A stretch of 51,345 bases of DNA from an uncultured Clostridia bacterium. GTDB taxonomy: Bacteria > Bacillota > Clostridia > Christensenellales > Borkfalkiaceae. This document shows, piece after piece, positions 42,101 to 50,315 of this stretch. The stretch spans positions 1 through 51,345 of the forward strand of contig CANREF010000010.1 of assembly GCA_947629575.1 (NCBI GenBank), given 5' to 3'. Below the pieces are notes generated by a model. That model ran no database searches. It was not told the DNA's origin and saw nothing but the letters and a program-made list of their open reading frames with translations. A program made the position numbers and the translations under genes. Every line of letters begins with the position of its first letter. Positions within the stretch are counted from its first letter, which is position 1.

Positions 42101-44439
42101 ATAAGCACCATGTCCGTCTCGAACTCGATAAGATCTTATCCCTTGCCGCAGGGTATGCCTCCCTCGAAGGGGGGAGAGCCGCCGTGCTCGCCCTGAAACC
42201 GACTTCCGATCTCGGGGAGGCGAGGCGCAGGCTCACGCTCACGGCGGAGAGCGTAAAACTGCTCTTCGAGCTCGGCGCGGGCAAAGTGGAATATTTTCCT
42301 CCCCTCGGAGACATTTTAGAGCGCGCCGAAAAGGGGGCGGTCCTGCTCCCTTCCGAACTCACCGACGCCGCACGGCTTCTGCGCTCGGCGCGGGTGTGCT
42401 ATCGCTCGGTGCGCAGTTTTCGGGGAGGAGAGACGGAGGGGATGCAGGAGCTCACCGAGAGACTGCTCTTCAATGAGAGATTGGAGACGAAGATCGGGGA
42501 TACGATCGTCGGCGAAAACGAGATCTCCGACCATGCCAGCGAAAAACTCTTCTCCATCCGCCGCGACATCAAGCTTCTCAATGAGCGCATCCGCGCCCGT
42601 CTTTCCGAATATCTCGTGGGGGAAGAGAGCAAATATCTGCAAGACGCCGTTGTCACCATGCGCGACGACAGGTTCGTCATTCCCGTCAAGGTGGAATACA
42701 AACGGAGCGTGAAGGGATTCATCCATGACCGCTCCCAAACGGGGCAGACCGTCTTTATCGAGCCCGAGGAAGTGCTCGAAATGAACAACGAACTCAAGAG
42801 CCTTCTGCTCGACGAAAAGGAGGAGATAGAGAGGATCTTGGGAGAACTCTCCCGAGAAGTGGGGGGGATGCGCGCCGCGCTCGAGCGGGATATGGAGGTG
42901 CTCTTCGAGACGGACAGTTACTACGCCCGCGCGGAGTATGCCTATTCTCTGCGCGCCGTCTGCCCCGCCCTCAACGGGAAGGGGATACTCGACATCCGCA
43001 AGGGAAGACATCCCCTGCTCGACCGGAAGAGCGCAGTGCCCGTCAACGTTGCGGTGGGGGAGAAGTATTCCTTCCTGCTCATCAGCGGTGCGAATACGGG
43101 GGGCAAGACGGTCACCCTCAAGATGTGCGGGCTCTTCTGCCTCATGGCGGCGTGCGGGATGTTCGTGCCCGCCGAGAGCGGTACGCGCATCCCCGTCTTC
43201 GACGGCGTGTTCTGCGACGTGGGGGACAGCCAGTCCATCGAGGAGAATCTGTCCACCTTTTCCTCGCACGTGCTCAACCTCAAGGAGATCACGGAGGAGG
43301 CGGGAAGGAACAGCTTTGTGCTCATCGACGAGCCGGGCGGCGGCACCGATCCCGAGGAGGGACAGGCGCTTGCCCGCGCCATTCTCGCAAAGCTCATGCG
43401 AAAGGGCTGCCGCGGCATCGTCACCACCCATTATTCGGCGCTCAAGGAGTTCGCCTTTCAGGCGGAGGACATCGAGAACGGCTGTATGGAGTTCGATGCG
43501 GGGAGCTTGCTGCCCCTCTACCGTCTGAAGATCGGGCTTCCCGGCGCGAGCAACGCCCTTCTCATCTGTTCGCGGTTGGGGCTTTCGGAGGAGATCATCG
43601 GGGAGGCGAGGGAACACCTTTCGGACGGGGCGCGCGCATTTGAACATACCGTGCGGGCGGCGGAGGAGAGCCGTATACGTTCGGAAGCATTGGTAGCCGA
43701 GACCGAAAAACTCAAGACGGATTGGGAAAATAAGCTCAAAGAGATAGAGAAAGAGGAACAGCAGCTCAAAAAAGAGAGGGAAAAACTGCTGGCAACTTCC
43801 CGTGCCGAGGTGCGGCGCATCGTTGCCGCGCGCACGGCGGAGGCGGAAGAACTGCTCGGAAAGATCGAGGAGATCTTCAAAAAAGAGACGCTCACGGAGG
43901 CGGATCTCATCAAGGCGCGCACCCTCAAGAACAAGATCCTTCCGCCCGCGGAAGAGGAGAAGGAGCGGGTGCGCTCTTCCCCCGTAGAACCCGCTTCGCT
44001 CAAGGCGGGAGATCGGGTGCACATCGGGAGCATGGACGCGGAGGGCGAGGTGCTTTCCGTCAATCGGGAGAGCGCCGAAGTGCAATGCGGGGCTTTGAAG
44101 GTGCGGGTGAAGTTTTCCGATTTGTATCTTCCGCAGCGCAAGCGGGAGGAGGAGAACAAGGTGCGGGTGGTGCGCGACCTCAAAGAGCGCACGGCTTCCG
44201 CACGGGAATGCAACGTCATTGGGCTCTCCGCAGATGAAGCGCTCTTCGAGGTGGAGAATTTTCTCGACGGCGCTCTTCTTTCGGGGCTGTCGGAAGTGCG
44301 AATCGTGCACGGAATGGGCACGGGGATCCTTCGCAAGGCGATCGGCAATTTCTTGAAGAGACACCCTCGGGTCGAGAGTTTCCGTCTCGGCAAATACGGC
44401 GAAGGGGAGTCGGGAGTGACAATCGTAAAATTAAAATAG
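42097..44439 (+). CDS. mutS2: Endonuclease MutS2
   Basis: 780 residues. Helical lever/clamp region (1-320), ATPase with Walker A GANTGGKT (about 331-338), QSIEENLSTFSSH, Walker B LIDEPGGGTDPEEG, a long coiled coil (about 520-630), a KOW-like segment (LKAGDRVHIGSMD), and a C-terminal Smr domain with VRIVHGMGTGILR (about 738-750). MutS2 acts in recombination control and, in Bacillus, in rescuing collided ribosomes. Start chosen at the ATGA overlap with GGAG upstream. Last gene of the operon. Confidence 0.95.
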   Translation: MNKHHVRLELDKILSLAAGYASLEGGRAAVLALKPTSDLGEARRRLTLTAESVKLLFELGAGKVEYFPPLGDILERAEKGAVLLPSELTDAARLLRSARVCYRSVRSFRGGETEGMQELTERLLFNERLETKIGDTIVGENEISDHASEKLFSIRRDIKLLNERIRARLSEYLVGEESKYLQDAVVTMRDDRFVIPVKVEYKRSVKGFIHDRSQTGQTVFIEPEEVLEMNNELKSLLLDEKEEIERILGELSREVGGMRAALERDMEVLFETDSYYARAEYAYSLRAVCPALNGKGILDIRKGRHPLLDRKSAVPVNVAVGEKYSFLLISGANTGGKTVTLKMCGLFCLMAACGMFVPAESGTRIPVFDGVFCDVGDSQSIEENLSTFSSHVLNLKEITEEAGRNSFVLIDEPGGGTDPEEGQALARAILAKLMRKGCRGIVTTHYSALKEFAFQAEDIENGCMEFDAGSLLPLYRLKIGLPGASNALLICSRLGLSEEIIGEAREHLSDGARAFEHTVRAAEESRIRSEALVAETEKLKTDWENKLKEIEKEEQQLKKEREKLLATSRAEVRRIVAARTAEAEELLGKIEEIFKKETLTEADLIKARTLKNKILPPAEEEKERVRSSPVEPASLKAGDRVHIGSMDAEGEVLSVNRESAEVQCGALKVRVKFSDLYLPQRKREEENKVRVVRDLKERTASARECNVIGLSADEALFEVENFLDGALLSGLSEVRIVHGMGTGILRKAIGNFLKRHPRVESFRLGKYGEGESGVTIVKLK

Positions 44440-44857
44440 GTTTCGCACATTTCTTTGCTTGTTCCCTTTGCGCAAGCGCGCGGGAACTGCGAAAAGAAAT
44501 GTGCGAGGAAACCTTCCTCCTACATCAACCGAGTGTTCCTCTCGTTCGCTTGGCTTGGACAACAAGGCAAAAGTAATTGCCAAATTGAGTCGCCCACGGC
44601 GGAAGTGAATTCCGCCTAAGGCAAGTAATTAAGAATGGTTTCGCACATTTCTTTGCTCACTTCCACCCCCTTGCCCACCCCTTGAGGTGGAACAGCGCAT
44701 TCTGCCAACGGTTGATAACCGTTGGCGCGCTGTGACAGGAGTGAGCGCACCAGAGGCGCGAACGGTGACCGAACGCGGGTTTCTACCCGCGGAGAGGGGT
44801 GTCACGCGCAGAGCGCGTGACGGAAGGGGTGTCGTTCGAAAAGAAATGTGCGAGGGG
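44440..44857. repeat. Palindrome-rich island after mutS2
   Basis: No gene. The same 14-base arm TCGCACATTTCTTT with its exact complement forms two nested palindromes: 44443-44456/44493-44506 and 44641-44654/44840-44853. Inside the second: hairpin ACAGCGC...GCGCTGT enclosing GCCAACGGTT/AACCGTTGGC (44692-44733), then CGCGGGT/ACCCGCG and GTCACGCGC/GCGCGTGAC. The first may act as the operon's terminator, but no T tract follows. Confidence 0.75.
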
Positions 44858-45289
44858 TTAGGCATTCTGCTCCGTAGCTGCTATCTACCCGCCCGATAAC
44901 TGCTCCGTAAAAACAAAAAGCGCGAGGTGTCGCGCAAATTGTGTGCGCTTATGGAAAAGTGTGATTTTCCAACGCGCAGATTTTGGGAAGCACCCCACCC
45001 CCGTCACTCGCTTCGCTCGTGCCACCCCCTCCATTGGAGGGGGGGTAGGGGGGTGGGCACTTGGCGCCCCCATTGGGGGAGCTGTCACGAACAACGTGAG
45101 TGACTGAGGGGTTTTCCGAAAGCTCGTAAAAAACCCTTTCGGCACTCGCTTCGCTCGTGCCACCCCCTCCATTGGAGGGGGCTGAGGGCTCCTCCTAAGG
45201 AGGAGCTGTCACGAAGTGACTGAGGTGGTGAAATCCAATGACGACACGCCCCTTCGACAGGCTCAGGGTGACGTGTAGTACGGGACGGG
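44852..45289. repeat. Second copy of the 128-bp element plus short repeats
   Basis: 44852-44979 matches 21621-21748. Then come CACTCGCTTCGCTCGTGCC + ACCCCCTCCATTGGAGG (two copies, about 45006-45040 and 45143-45180), GGGGGAGCTGTCACGAAC...GTGAGTGACTGAGGGG (about 45075-45113), GGAGGAGCTGTCACGAAGTG (45199-45218), and a REP-type CTTCGACAGGCTCAGGGTGAC (45252-45272). No coding potential. Confidence 0.8.
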
Positions 45290-45294
45290 TGGCG

Positions 45295-45345
45295 TTGACA
45301 TAATCCCTTGTCCGCCCTCATAAAATGAACAGGAATTTATGAGGG
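45295..45345 (+). promoter_or_regulatory. ylxY-like gene leader: -35 box and hairpin over the ribosome binding site
   Basis: TTGACA at 45295-45300 with only a weak -10 (TCATAA, 45318-45323). The inverted repeat CCCTCATAAA (45315-45324) / TTTATGAGGG (45336-45345) has perfect 10-bp arms, and its 3' arm contains the GAGGG ribosome binding site of the gene at 45350. Confidence 0.6.
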
Positions 45346-45349
45346 TCTG

Positions 45350-46072
45350 ATGAAAAAAATTTCTTCGCGCGCGGTCGCAGCGCTCACCAATCTGTTTCTC
45401 GTCTGTATCGTGCTCGTCATCGGCGTCGTCTGCTTTATCCCAAACGCCTCTACCGCCACCCGCGTGCAGGACAGGGTGTACTATAAGGGCAGCTCGGAAA
45501 AGGGCGTCTCTTTGATGTTCAACGTCTATTGGGGAACGGAGGAAGTCTATCGAATCCTCGATATCCTCGACAGTTTTGAAGTGAAGGCGACTTTCTTCCT
45601 CGGCGGGAGCTGGGCGGACGATAACATCGACTGTGTTAAAAAAATCGCAGAACGTGGGCATGAAATCGGGTCACACGGTTATTTTCACCGCGAACACGAC
45701 AAACTGAGTTTTGAGGAAAACCTGCAGGAGATCGGCTCGAGCGTAAAATACTTGGAGCTCATCTCGGAAAAGAAGGTCGCCCTCTTTGCGCCGCCCTCGG
45801 GGGCATATAGCGAAGAGACCGTCTCCGCGGCGGAGCGGCTGGGGCTCAAGACGGTGATGTGGAGCAAGGACACCATCGACTGGCGGGACAAGGACAGGGC
45901 TCTGTGTTTCCGCCGTGCCACCGAGGGGGTGAAGGGGGGAGATCTCATCCTCATGCACCCCATGGCGCACACGGTGGAGGCGCTTCCCGACATCCTTGAA
46001 TATCTGAGATCAAACGGCTTAAAGGAGATCACGGTCGGTGAAAACATCGGCTTGGCCTCGGAAAATACATAA
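45350..46072 (+). CDS. YlxY-like polysaccharide deacetylase-family protein
   Basis: 240 residues. N-terminal membrane anchor (about 12-32), then a NodB-homology domain. HxxxH metal motif is present (SHGYFH) and the RPPxG-type motif appears as APPSG, but the first motif, normally TFDDG, reads MFNVYWG, so the catalytic base and metal aspartate are missing. This and the M16 peptidase downstream match the ylxY-mlpA gene order of spore formers. Enzymatic deacetylation is therefore doubtful; a binding or structural role is likely. GAGGG before ATG. Confidence 0.9.
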   Translation: MKKISSRAVAALTNLFLVCIVLVIGVVCFIPNASTATRVQDRVYYKGSSEKGVSLMFNVYWGTEEVYRILDILDSFEVKATFFLGGSWADDNIDCVKKIAERGHEIGSHGYFHREHDKLSFEENLQEIGSSVKYLELISEKKVALFAPPSGAYSEETVSAAERLGLKTVMWSKDTIDWRDKDRALCFRRATEGVKGGDLILMHPMAHTVEALPDILEYLRSNGLKEITVGENIGLASENT

Positions 46073-46083
46073 GGAGTACAATA

Positions 46084-47322
46084 ATGGTAACGACAAAGAC
46101 ACTTTCAAACGGTGTGCGCGTCATCGTCAAGCGCATGGAAGGATTGCTCTCGGTCACGATGGGGGTGCTCGTCGGCACGGGGGCGGCTTTTGAAACGGAC
46201 GGGGAGGACGGCATCTCCCATTTCCTCGAGCACATGCAGTTCAAGGGAACGGACAAGTACACCGCCTTTGAGATCTCGGACGCCTTCGACGCCCTCGGTG
46301 CGCAGGTGAACGCCTTTACAGGCAAGGACATGACCTGCTTCTATGCCAAGTCTACGAGCGATCATGCCGCGGAAGCGTTCGGATTGCTCTCGGAGCTCTT
46401 CCTCAACGCCTCTTTCCCCGAGGAGGAGATGAAGCGGGAGAAGGGGGTCGTCGTCGAGGAGATCAACATGGACGAGGATTCCCCCGAAGACCTCTGCTTG
46501 GACCTGCTCGCCCGCGCCGCGTTCGGCAGCTGCGGATACGGCAGAAATATTCTCGGGCCTGCGAAAAACGTCGAGGGCTTCACACGGGAACAGCTCTTTG
46601 CATACAAACGGGAGTGCTACTGCCCGCAGAATATCGTCGTCTCCTTTGCGGGAAATATCGAGCTCTCCCTCGCGGAAGAGCTCGCCGAGAAACACTTCGG
46701 CGGAATGGAGAAGACCGATTTTACCAAGCGCGTTCCCGTCGTTCAGCGCAGAAAGGATAACCTGTTCCGCAAAAAACCCATCGAACAGGCGCACTTTGCG
46801 TTCGGTTTCCCCGCCGTGAAGCGGGACGACCCCGCGTTCGCGGCAACGCAAGTTCTGAATGTCATTTTGGGCGGCGGCATGAGTTCCCGCCTCTTCAAAC
46901 GGGTGCGCGAAGAGCTCGGGCTCGCCTATTCCGTCTATTCCTATTCCTCCCATTACGAGGAGACGGGGCTGTTCACCGTCTATGCGGGGGTCAATCCCCA
47001 AAAGGCGCACGACGCCGCGGCGGCGGTGGTCTCCGTCATCCGCGGGCTCAGGCAGAACGGGATCACCGAGGAGGAATTTTTGCGGGGGAGAGAGCAGCTC
47101 AAATCGGGGAACATCTTCGCGCAGGAGAATACTTCCTCGCAGATGCTCCTCTACGGCAAGCAGCTCCTCTACAAGAACGAGGTCTATGATTTCGAAAAGA
47201 GGATGCAGGAGATCTCCGCGCTCACCCTCTCCGATATCCTCGACGCGGTGGAGCGGAATTTCGATTTCTCCGAAGCGGCGATCGCATCGGTGGGGAATCT
47301 CGCAGACCCCATCACGCTGTGA
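46084..47322 (+). CDS. M16-family zinc peptidase (MlpA/YmxG type)
   Basis: 412 residues. Inverted zinc motif HxxEH at H46-E49-H50, with the distal glutamate in the VVEEINMDED segment near residue 124, then an M16_C domain with LGGGMSSRLFKRVREELGLAYSV. This is the one-chain processing-peptidase-like group (Bacillus MlpA/YmxG). AAGGAG before ATG; stop overlaps the next start by one base (TGATG). Confidence 0.94.
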   Translation: MVTTKTLSNGVRVIVKRMEGLLSVTMGVLVGTGAAFETDGEDGISHFLEHMQFKGTDKYTAFEISDAFDALGAQVNAFTGKDMTCFYAKSTSDHAAEAFGLLSELFLNASFPEEEMKREKGVVVEEINMDEDSPEDLCLDLLARAAFGSCGYGRNILGPAKNVEGFTREQLFAYKRECYCPQNIVVSFAGNIELSLAEELAEKHFGGMEKTDFTKRVPVVQRRKDNLFRKKPIEQAHFAFGFPAVKRDDPAFAATQVLNVILGGGMSSRLFKRVREELGLAYSVYSYSSHYEETGLFTVYAGVNPQKAHDAAAAVVSVIRGLRQNGITEEEFLRGREQLKSGNIFAQENTSSQMLLYGKQLLYKNEVYDFEKRMQEISALTLSDILDAVERNFDFSEAAIASVGNLADPITL

Positions 47323-47846
47323 TGCGCGCCGAGGGGTTTTCGCCCGTCTTCGACGGGAACTCCAAACTACTCATCTTGGGGAGTTTTCCCTCCGTCAAGA
47401 GCCGTTTGGAGGGGTTTTATTACGGCAATCCGCAAAACCGTTTTTGGCGTACCGTATGCGGTTATTTCGGTGAAGAAGCGCACACGGTGTCCGAAAAACG
47501 GGTCTTTTTGCTGCGGCGCGGCATCGCTCTTTGGGACGTTGTACTAAGCTGCGACATCGTGGGTTCGGCGGATGCGGACATAAGGGACGCCGCCGTGGCG
47601 GACATTCCCGCGCTCATGGAAAAGACGGGCATTGGGGCGATCTTCTGCAACGGGAAGAGAGCCTTTTCGCTTTTGGAAGAGCATTTCCCACAGCTCTTGC
47701 CGCTGACGAGGCTGCTCCCGTCCACCTCGCCCGCCAATCCCCGCTTTTCGGCGGAGGTTTGGAGGGCGGCGCTCGACGAAGTATTCGGGGGAGAACGGAG
47801 CGCAGACGGGACTTTCGGTTCAGGTAAAATATTCCAAAACGGTTGA
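47322..47846 (+). CDS. DNA-deoxyinosine (hypoxanthine) glycosylase, UDG superfamily
   Basis: 174 residues. LLILGSFPSVKSR, then YYGNPQNRFW near the N-terminus and LLPSTSPANPRFS near the C-terminus, the pattern of family 6 UDG-fold glycosylases that excise hypoxanthine from deaminated adenine. ATG at 47322 overlaps the M16 stop by one base; a GTG at 47319 is a less likely start. Its stop overlaps the -35 box of the acpP promoter. Confidence 0.88.
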   Translation: MRAEGFSPVFDGNSKLLILGSFPSVKSRLEGFYYGNPQNRFWRTVCGYFGEEAHTVSEKRVFLLRRGIALWDVVLSCDIVGSADADIRDAAVADIPALMEKTGIGAIFCNGKRAFSLLEEHFPQLLPLTRLLPSTSPANPRFSAEVWRAALDEVFGGERSADGTFGSGKIFQNG

Positions 47847-47871
47847 CATTCCGTGGGAATTGTTATAAAAT
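47843..47871 (+). promoter_or_regulatory. Promoter of acpP
   Basis: TTGACA (47843-47848), 17-bp spacer, TAAAAT (47866-47871). Confidence 0.85.
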
Positions 47872-47912
47872 AAAGAAAAACAAGCCGCCCGCGCGGCAAG
47901 CGGAGGAATATC

Positions 47913-48140
47913 ATGTTTGAAAAGGTATGCAAAATGCTCGGCGAACAGCTCGGCATTTCACCCGACAGCATCCGCCCCGAACAGGAAGTCGTCAAAGACC
48001 TCGGCGCCGATTCTCTCGACGTCGTCGAGCTCATGATGGCGCTCGAGGATACTTACGGTATCACCCTGCCCGAGGAAGAGGTGGAAAAGGTCAAGACGGT
48101 GCAGGATATCGTCGATATGATGGACCGCCTGCAAGGCTGA
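47913..48140 (+). CDS. acpP: Acyl carrier protein
   Basis: 75 residues. GADSLDVVEL with the phosphopantetheine serine S34. Carries acyl chains in fatty acid synthesis. Length and acidity are typical. GGAGG about eight bases before ATG. It stands alone with its own promoter and terminator, not in a fab cluster. Confidence 0.96.
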   Translation: MFEKVCKMLGEQLGISPDSIRPEQEVVKDLGADSLDVVELMMALEDTYGITLPEEEVEKVKTVQDIVDMMDRLQG

Positions 48141-48144
48141 GAAA

Positions 48145-48170
48145 GCGTTCCCTGCGGGGAACGTTTTTTT
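48145..48170 (+). terminator. Terminator of acpP
   Basis: Stem CGTTCCC / GGGAACG with a TGCG loop, then T7. Confidence 0.92.
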
Positions 48171-48220
48171 GTGACGCCCCTCATCGACGGGGCGGGTCAT
48201 TCCAAAAACGGAGGAATATT

Positions 48221-48511
48221 TTGAAGATCACAGTCACAAAGGACGGCACTGCCGCTATGCTCTCGCTCAGCGGCAGCTTCGAGGCGCAGGATGCGCCCGC
48301 TTTCGCCGCCGAAATGAAAAAATTGAACGACGTCACCGACCTTGCGCTCGATTTAGATGAGCTCACCTATCTTTCCACGGCGGGGCTCGGGGAGATCGTG
48401 CGCGCACAGACGAAGATGAATGTTTCGCTCATTCATGTTTCAAAGGAGATTGCGGAGCTTCTCCGCATGACGGGGCTCTACGGGAGGATCGCGGTCTATG
48501 AAAAAAACTGA
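48221..48511 (+). CDS. STAS-domain anti-sigma factor antagonist
   Basis: 96 residues, whole protein one STAS domain (SpoIIAA/RsbV type). The phospho-acceptor loop reads LSTAGLGEI around residues 50-58, with S/T at the site that a partner kinase would modify. TTG start at 48221, backed by GGAGG (48210-48214). Overlaps the next gene by 14 bases, which encodes a phosphatase-kinase fusion: together they form a partner-switch module. The controlled sigma factor is not in the window. Confidence 0.88.
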   Translation: MKITVTKDGTAAMLSLSGSFEAQDAPAFAAEMKKLNDVTDLALDLDELTYLSTAGLGEIVRAQTKMNVSLIHVSKEIAELLRMTGLYGRIAVYEKN

Positions 48512-49973
48512 AAAATTTCTCTTCATTCCCGTACTCATCCTGCTTTTGACCCTTTCCTGCGCTCTGCTCGTCTTCGGGCTCATCCGCTTCTTTATTCTTA
48601 AAAATGCGGGGGCGGAAACGCTCACCGTGCTTTGGGAGATCGTTCCCGCCCTCATCGTCCTGCTCTTCTGCGCCGCGGCAACCGTCTATTTGCATGTGCG
48701 GCTGAAGAGGTCGGCGGCTCGGCTCGGCGCTTCCGTCGGAAAGCTCACGGAGCGGGTCGCAAGCGGCGGGGAGGGTGCGTCCGTTCCCTCTGTCGGCAGC
48801 CTTGCAGGGCTTGCAGACAGCCTGTCCCGCGAGGAGGAAAAGCTGAAAGCGGCGTTCGCCGAGGCGGGAGCTCTGGCGGACAGACGGGCGACCGAACGGG
48901 AGCAGGCGGCCGCGGCGCTGAGGATCTGCAGATTGCAGACGCCCGAGGAGATCGGATCGGACGGTCTGCGCTACGGCGTGTGCGGACGGACTCACTATTC
49001 CCCTGCCGTCGGCGCCAATTTTGCGGAGACGTTCCCTCTCGATGGGCGGCGGATCTTCCTCGCCATCGGGGATGTGTGGGGGAGCGGGCTCGGCGCGGCG
49101 CTCTTCTCTTCCCGCGTGAAGACGCTGCTCAGAGAGAATATCCTCATGGGAAGGAACACGGCAGAGACGCTTTCCGCCGTGAACAGGGCGCTCTGCGCGG
49201 AAAACGGAGAGGGGTATACCGCGACCCTCTTCTGCGCCGTCTTCCACTGCGATTCGGGCGCACTGCGCTGTGCGAACGCGGGGCACTATCCGCCCATTCT
49301 CACGGGAGATACGGCGGGATATTTGCCCGTACAGGCGGGCGCGCCGCTCGGGATCTTCGCGGACGCGCAGTATACGGAAGAGGTGTTCTCTGTCCTTCCC
49401 GAACAGGGGATCTTCCTGTATACGGACGGCGCGGTGAACGGTTCGGACGGCACGGAGCGGTTCGGATACGAAAGATTGGCGGCGGTCCTCAAGGCGCTTT
49501 CGGGAAGCGCGCTCGGCGCCGACGCGGTGACAGAGGGGATGGTGGCGGCGCTCACCGAATTCTGCGGCGAGACGCCCGACGTCTCCGAGCTCATGCTCGT
49601 TTTTCCCGGCGGCACACAGCGGCTGTTTCGCGCCAAACTCCCCGAGGCGGAGGGGATGAGAGGATTTCTCTCCGAATGGCTGGGCAGCGATCCGCGCAAG
49701 AGCAATATTCTCTCCGTGTGTACCCAGATCTTCCAAGGGATCGTGGAACATGCGGGCGCGCGGGCGATCCGCATCGGCTGCGAGAGGGGAGACGGACATA
49801 TCGCCGTTCGCTTTACCGACGACGGTGAGCCCTTCAACCCCCTGAAAGCGGATGAGAATGCGGAGCACGGGCTCGGGGCCGACCTGCGCAAATTGGGCGG
49901 GGAGATCTTCTATCGCACCAAGCAGGATCTGAGCGTGCTCACGGTACGGTTTCCCGCGGGCGGAGCTGTATAA
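48498..49973 (+). CDS. Membrane SpoIIE-type phosphatase fused to an RsbW-like kinase domain
   Basis: 491 residues. Two transmembrane helices (about 8-34 and 45-66), a HAMP/coiled-coil linker (70-145), a SpoIIE/PP2C phosphatase domain (about 160-345, AIGDVWGSGLGAALFSS), and a C-terminal GHKL ATPase domain (about 365-488, N-box FQGIVEHAG, G1 FTDDGEPFNP). This would dephosphorylate and phosphorylate the STAS partner encoded just upstream. Two usual metal aspartates are changed: the GGD motif reads GAN and the C-terminal DD motif reads SE, so phosphatase activity may be altered. Start inside the STAS gene. Confidence 0.88.
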   Translation: MKKTEKFLFIPVLILLLTLSCALLVFGLIRFFILKNAGAETLTVLWEIVPALIVLLFCAAATVYLHVRLKRSAARLGASVGKLTERVASGGEGASVPSVGSLAGLADSLSREEEKLKAAFAEAGALADRRATEREQAAAALRICRLQTPEEIGSDGLRYGVCGRTHYSPAVGANFAETFPLDGRRIFLAIGDVWGSGLGAALFSSRVKTLLRENILMGRNTAETLSAVNRALCAENGEGYTATLFCAVFHCDSGALRCANAGHYPPILTGDTAGYLPVQAGAPLGIFADAQYTEEVFSVLPEQGIFLYTDGAVNGSDGTERFGYERLAAVLKALSGSALGADAVTEGMVAALTEFCGETPDVSELMLVFPGGTQRLFRAKLPEAEGMRGFLSEWLGSDPRKSNILSVCTQIFQGIVEHAGARAIRIGCERGDGHIAVRFTDDGEPFNPLKADENAEHGLGADLRKLGGEIFYRTKQDLSVLTVRFPAGGAV

Positions 49974-50002
49974 TATTTCCTGAGAAAAATTCGTGCAAGC
50001 GG

Positions 50003-50031
50003 TTGTTTTTTTCGGCACGGTTTGATATAAT
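50003..50031 (+). promoter_or_regulatory. Promoter of the probable 6S RNA
   Basis: TTGTTT (50003-50008), 17-bp spacer, TATAAT (50026-50031), placing the RNA start near 50037. Confidence 0.75.
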
Positions 50032-50036
50032 AATGT

Positions 50037-50223
50037 AGACACCTGCGGTGTACGGAAATCGGCGAACGCGTGATCCACAATGAAAATTCGGGAGCGGAAG
50101 TCGCGGGGGATAGGCAAGGTCTGTTACGGTAACGGAAAGTCCGACGTCCCCGCGCTTCGCACCCACCTGCGAGAAGCGGGTCAACCATTGTCGATTTGCG
50201 GCACAGGCGGATGTCTTTTTGTT
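50037..50223 (+). ncRNA. ssrS: Probable 6S RNA
   Basis: Independent RNA of about 185 nt between a promoter and a T-rich end (TTTTTGTTTTT). The 5' and 3' parts pair as an irregular closing stem: AGACA/TGTCT, CCT/AGG, GTG/CAC, AAATCG/CGATTT. A large unpaired middle follows, with a small hairpin on its 3' side (TCGCA/TGCGA), then an apical stem CGCGGGG/CCCCGCG. This closing stem, bubble and apical arm is the 6S RNA layout, in which RNA polymerase sigma-A holoenzyme is trapped by a promoter mimic. The call rests on architecture and length, not on a profile search. Confidence 0.65.
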
Positions 50224-50269
50224 TTTCCGCGCGGAACGAAAATTTTTCGCAAAATACATTCAAAATCGG

Positions 50270-50298
50270 TTGCAACTTCCCGATGATTATGGTATAAT
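50270..50298 (+). promoter_or_regulatory. Promoter of the tRNA-Glu repeat array
   Basis: TTGCAA (50270-50275), 17-bp spacer, TATAAT (50293-50298). No other promoter is seen before the intact tRNA 530 bases on. Confidence 0.8.
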
Positions 50299-50315
50299 CA
50301 CGAAGTAGTCAAGCG

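Noticed and set aside
42316..44364. Open frame of nearly 700 codons antisense to mutS2
   Set aside because: mutS2 has all family motifs; the antisense frame is a by-product of high GC and has no domain.
44440..45289. Insertion sequence remnant
   Set aside because: No transposase fragment in any frame; only palindromes and short repeats are present.
50037..50223. RNase P RNA, suggested by a GGAAAGTCCG segment
   Set aside because: The ACAGAA-type partner of the conserved P4 helix is missing and the length is too short; the closing stem and bubble fit 6S RNA better.
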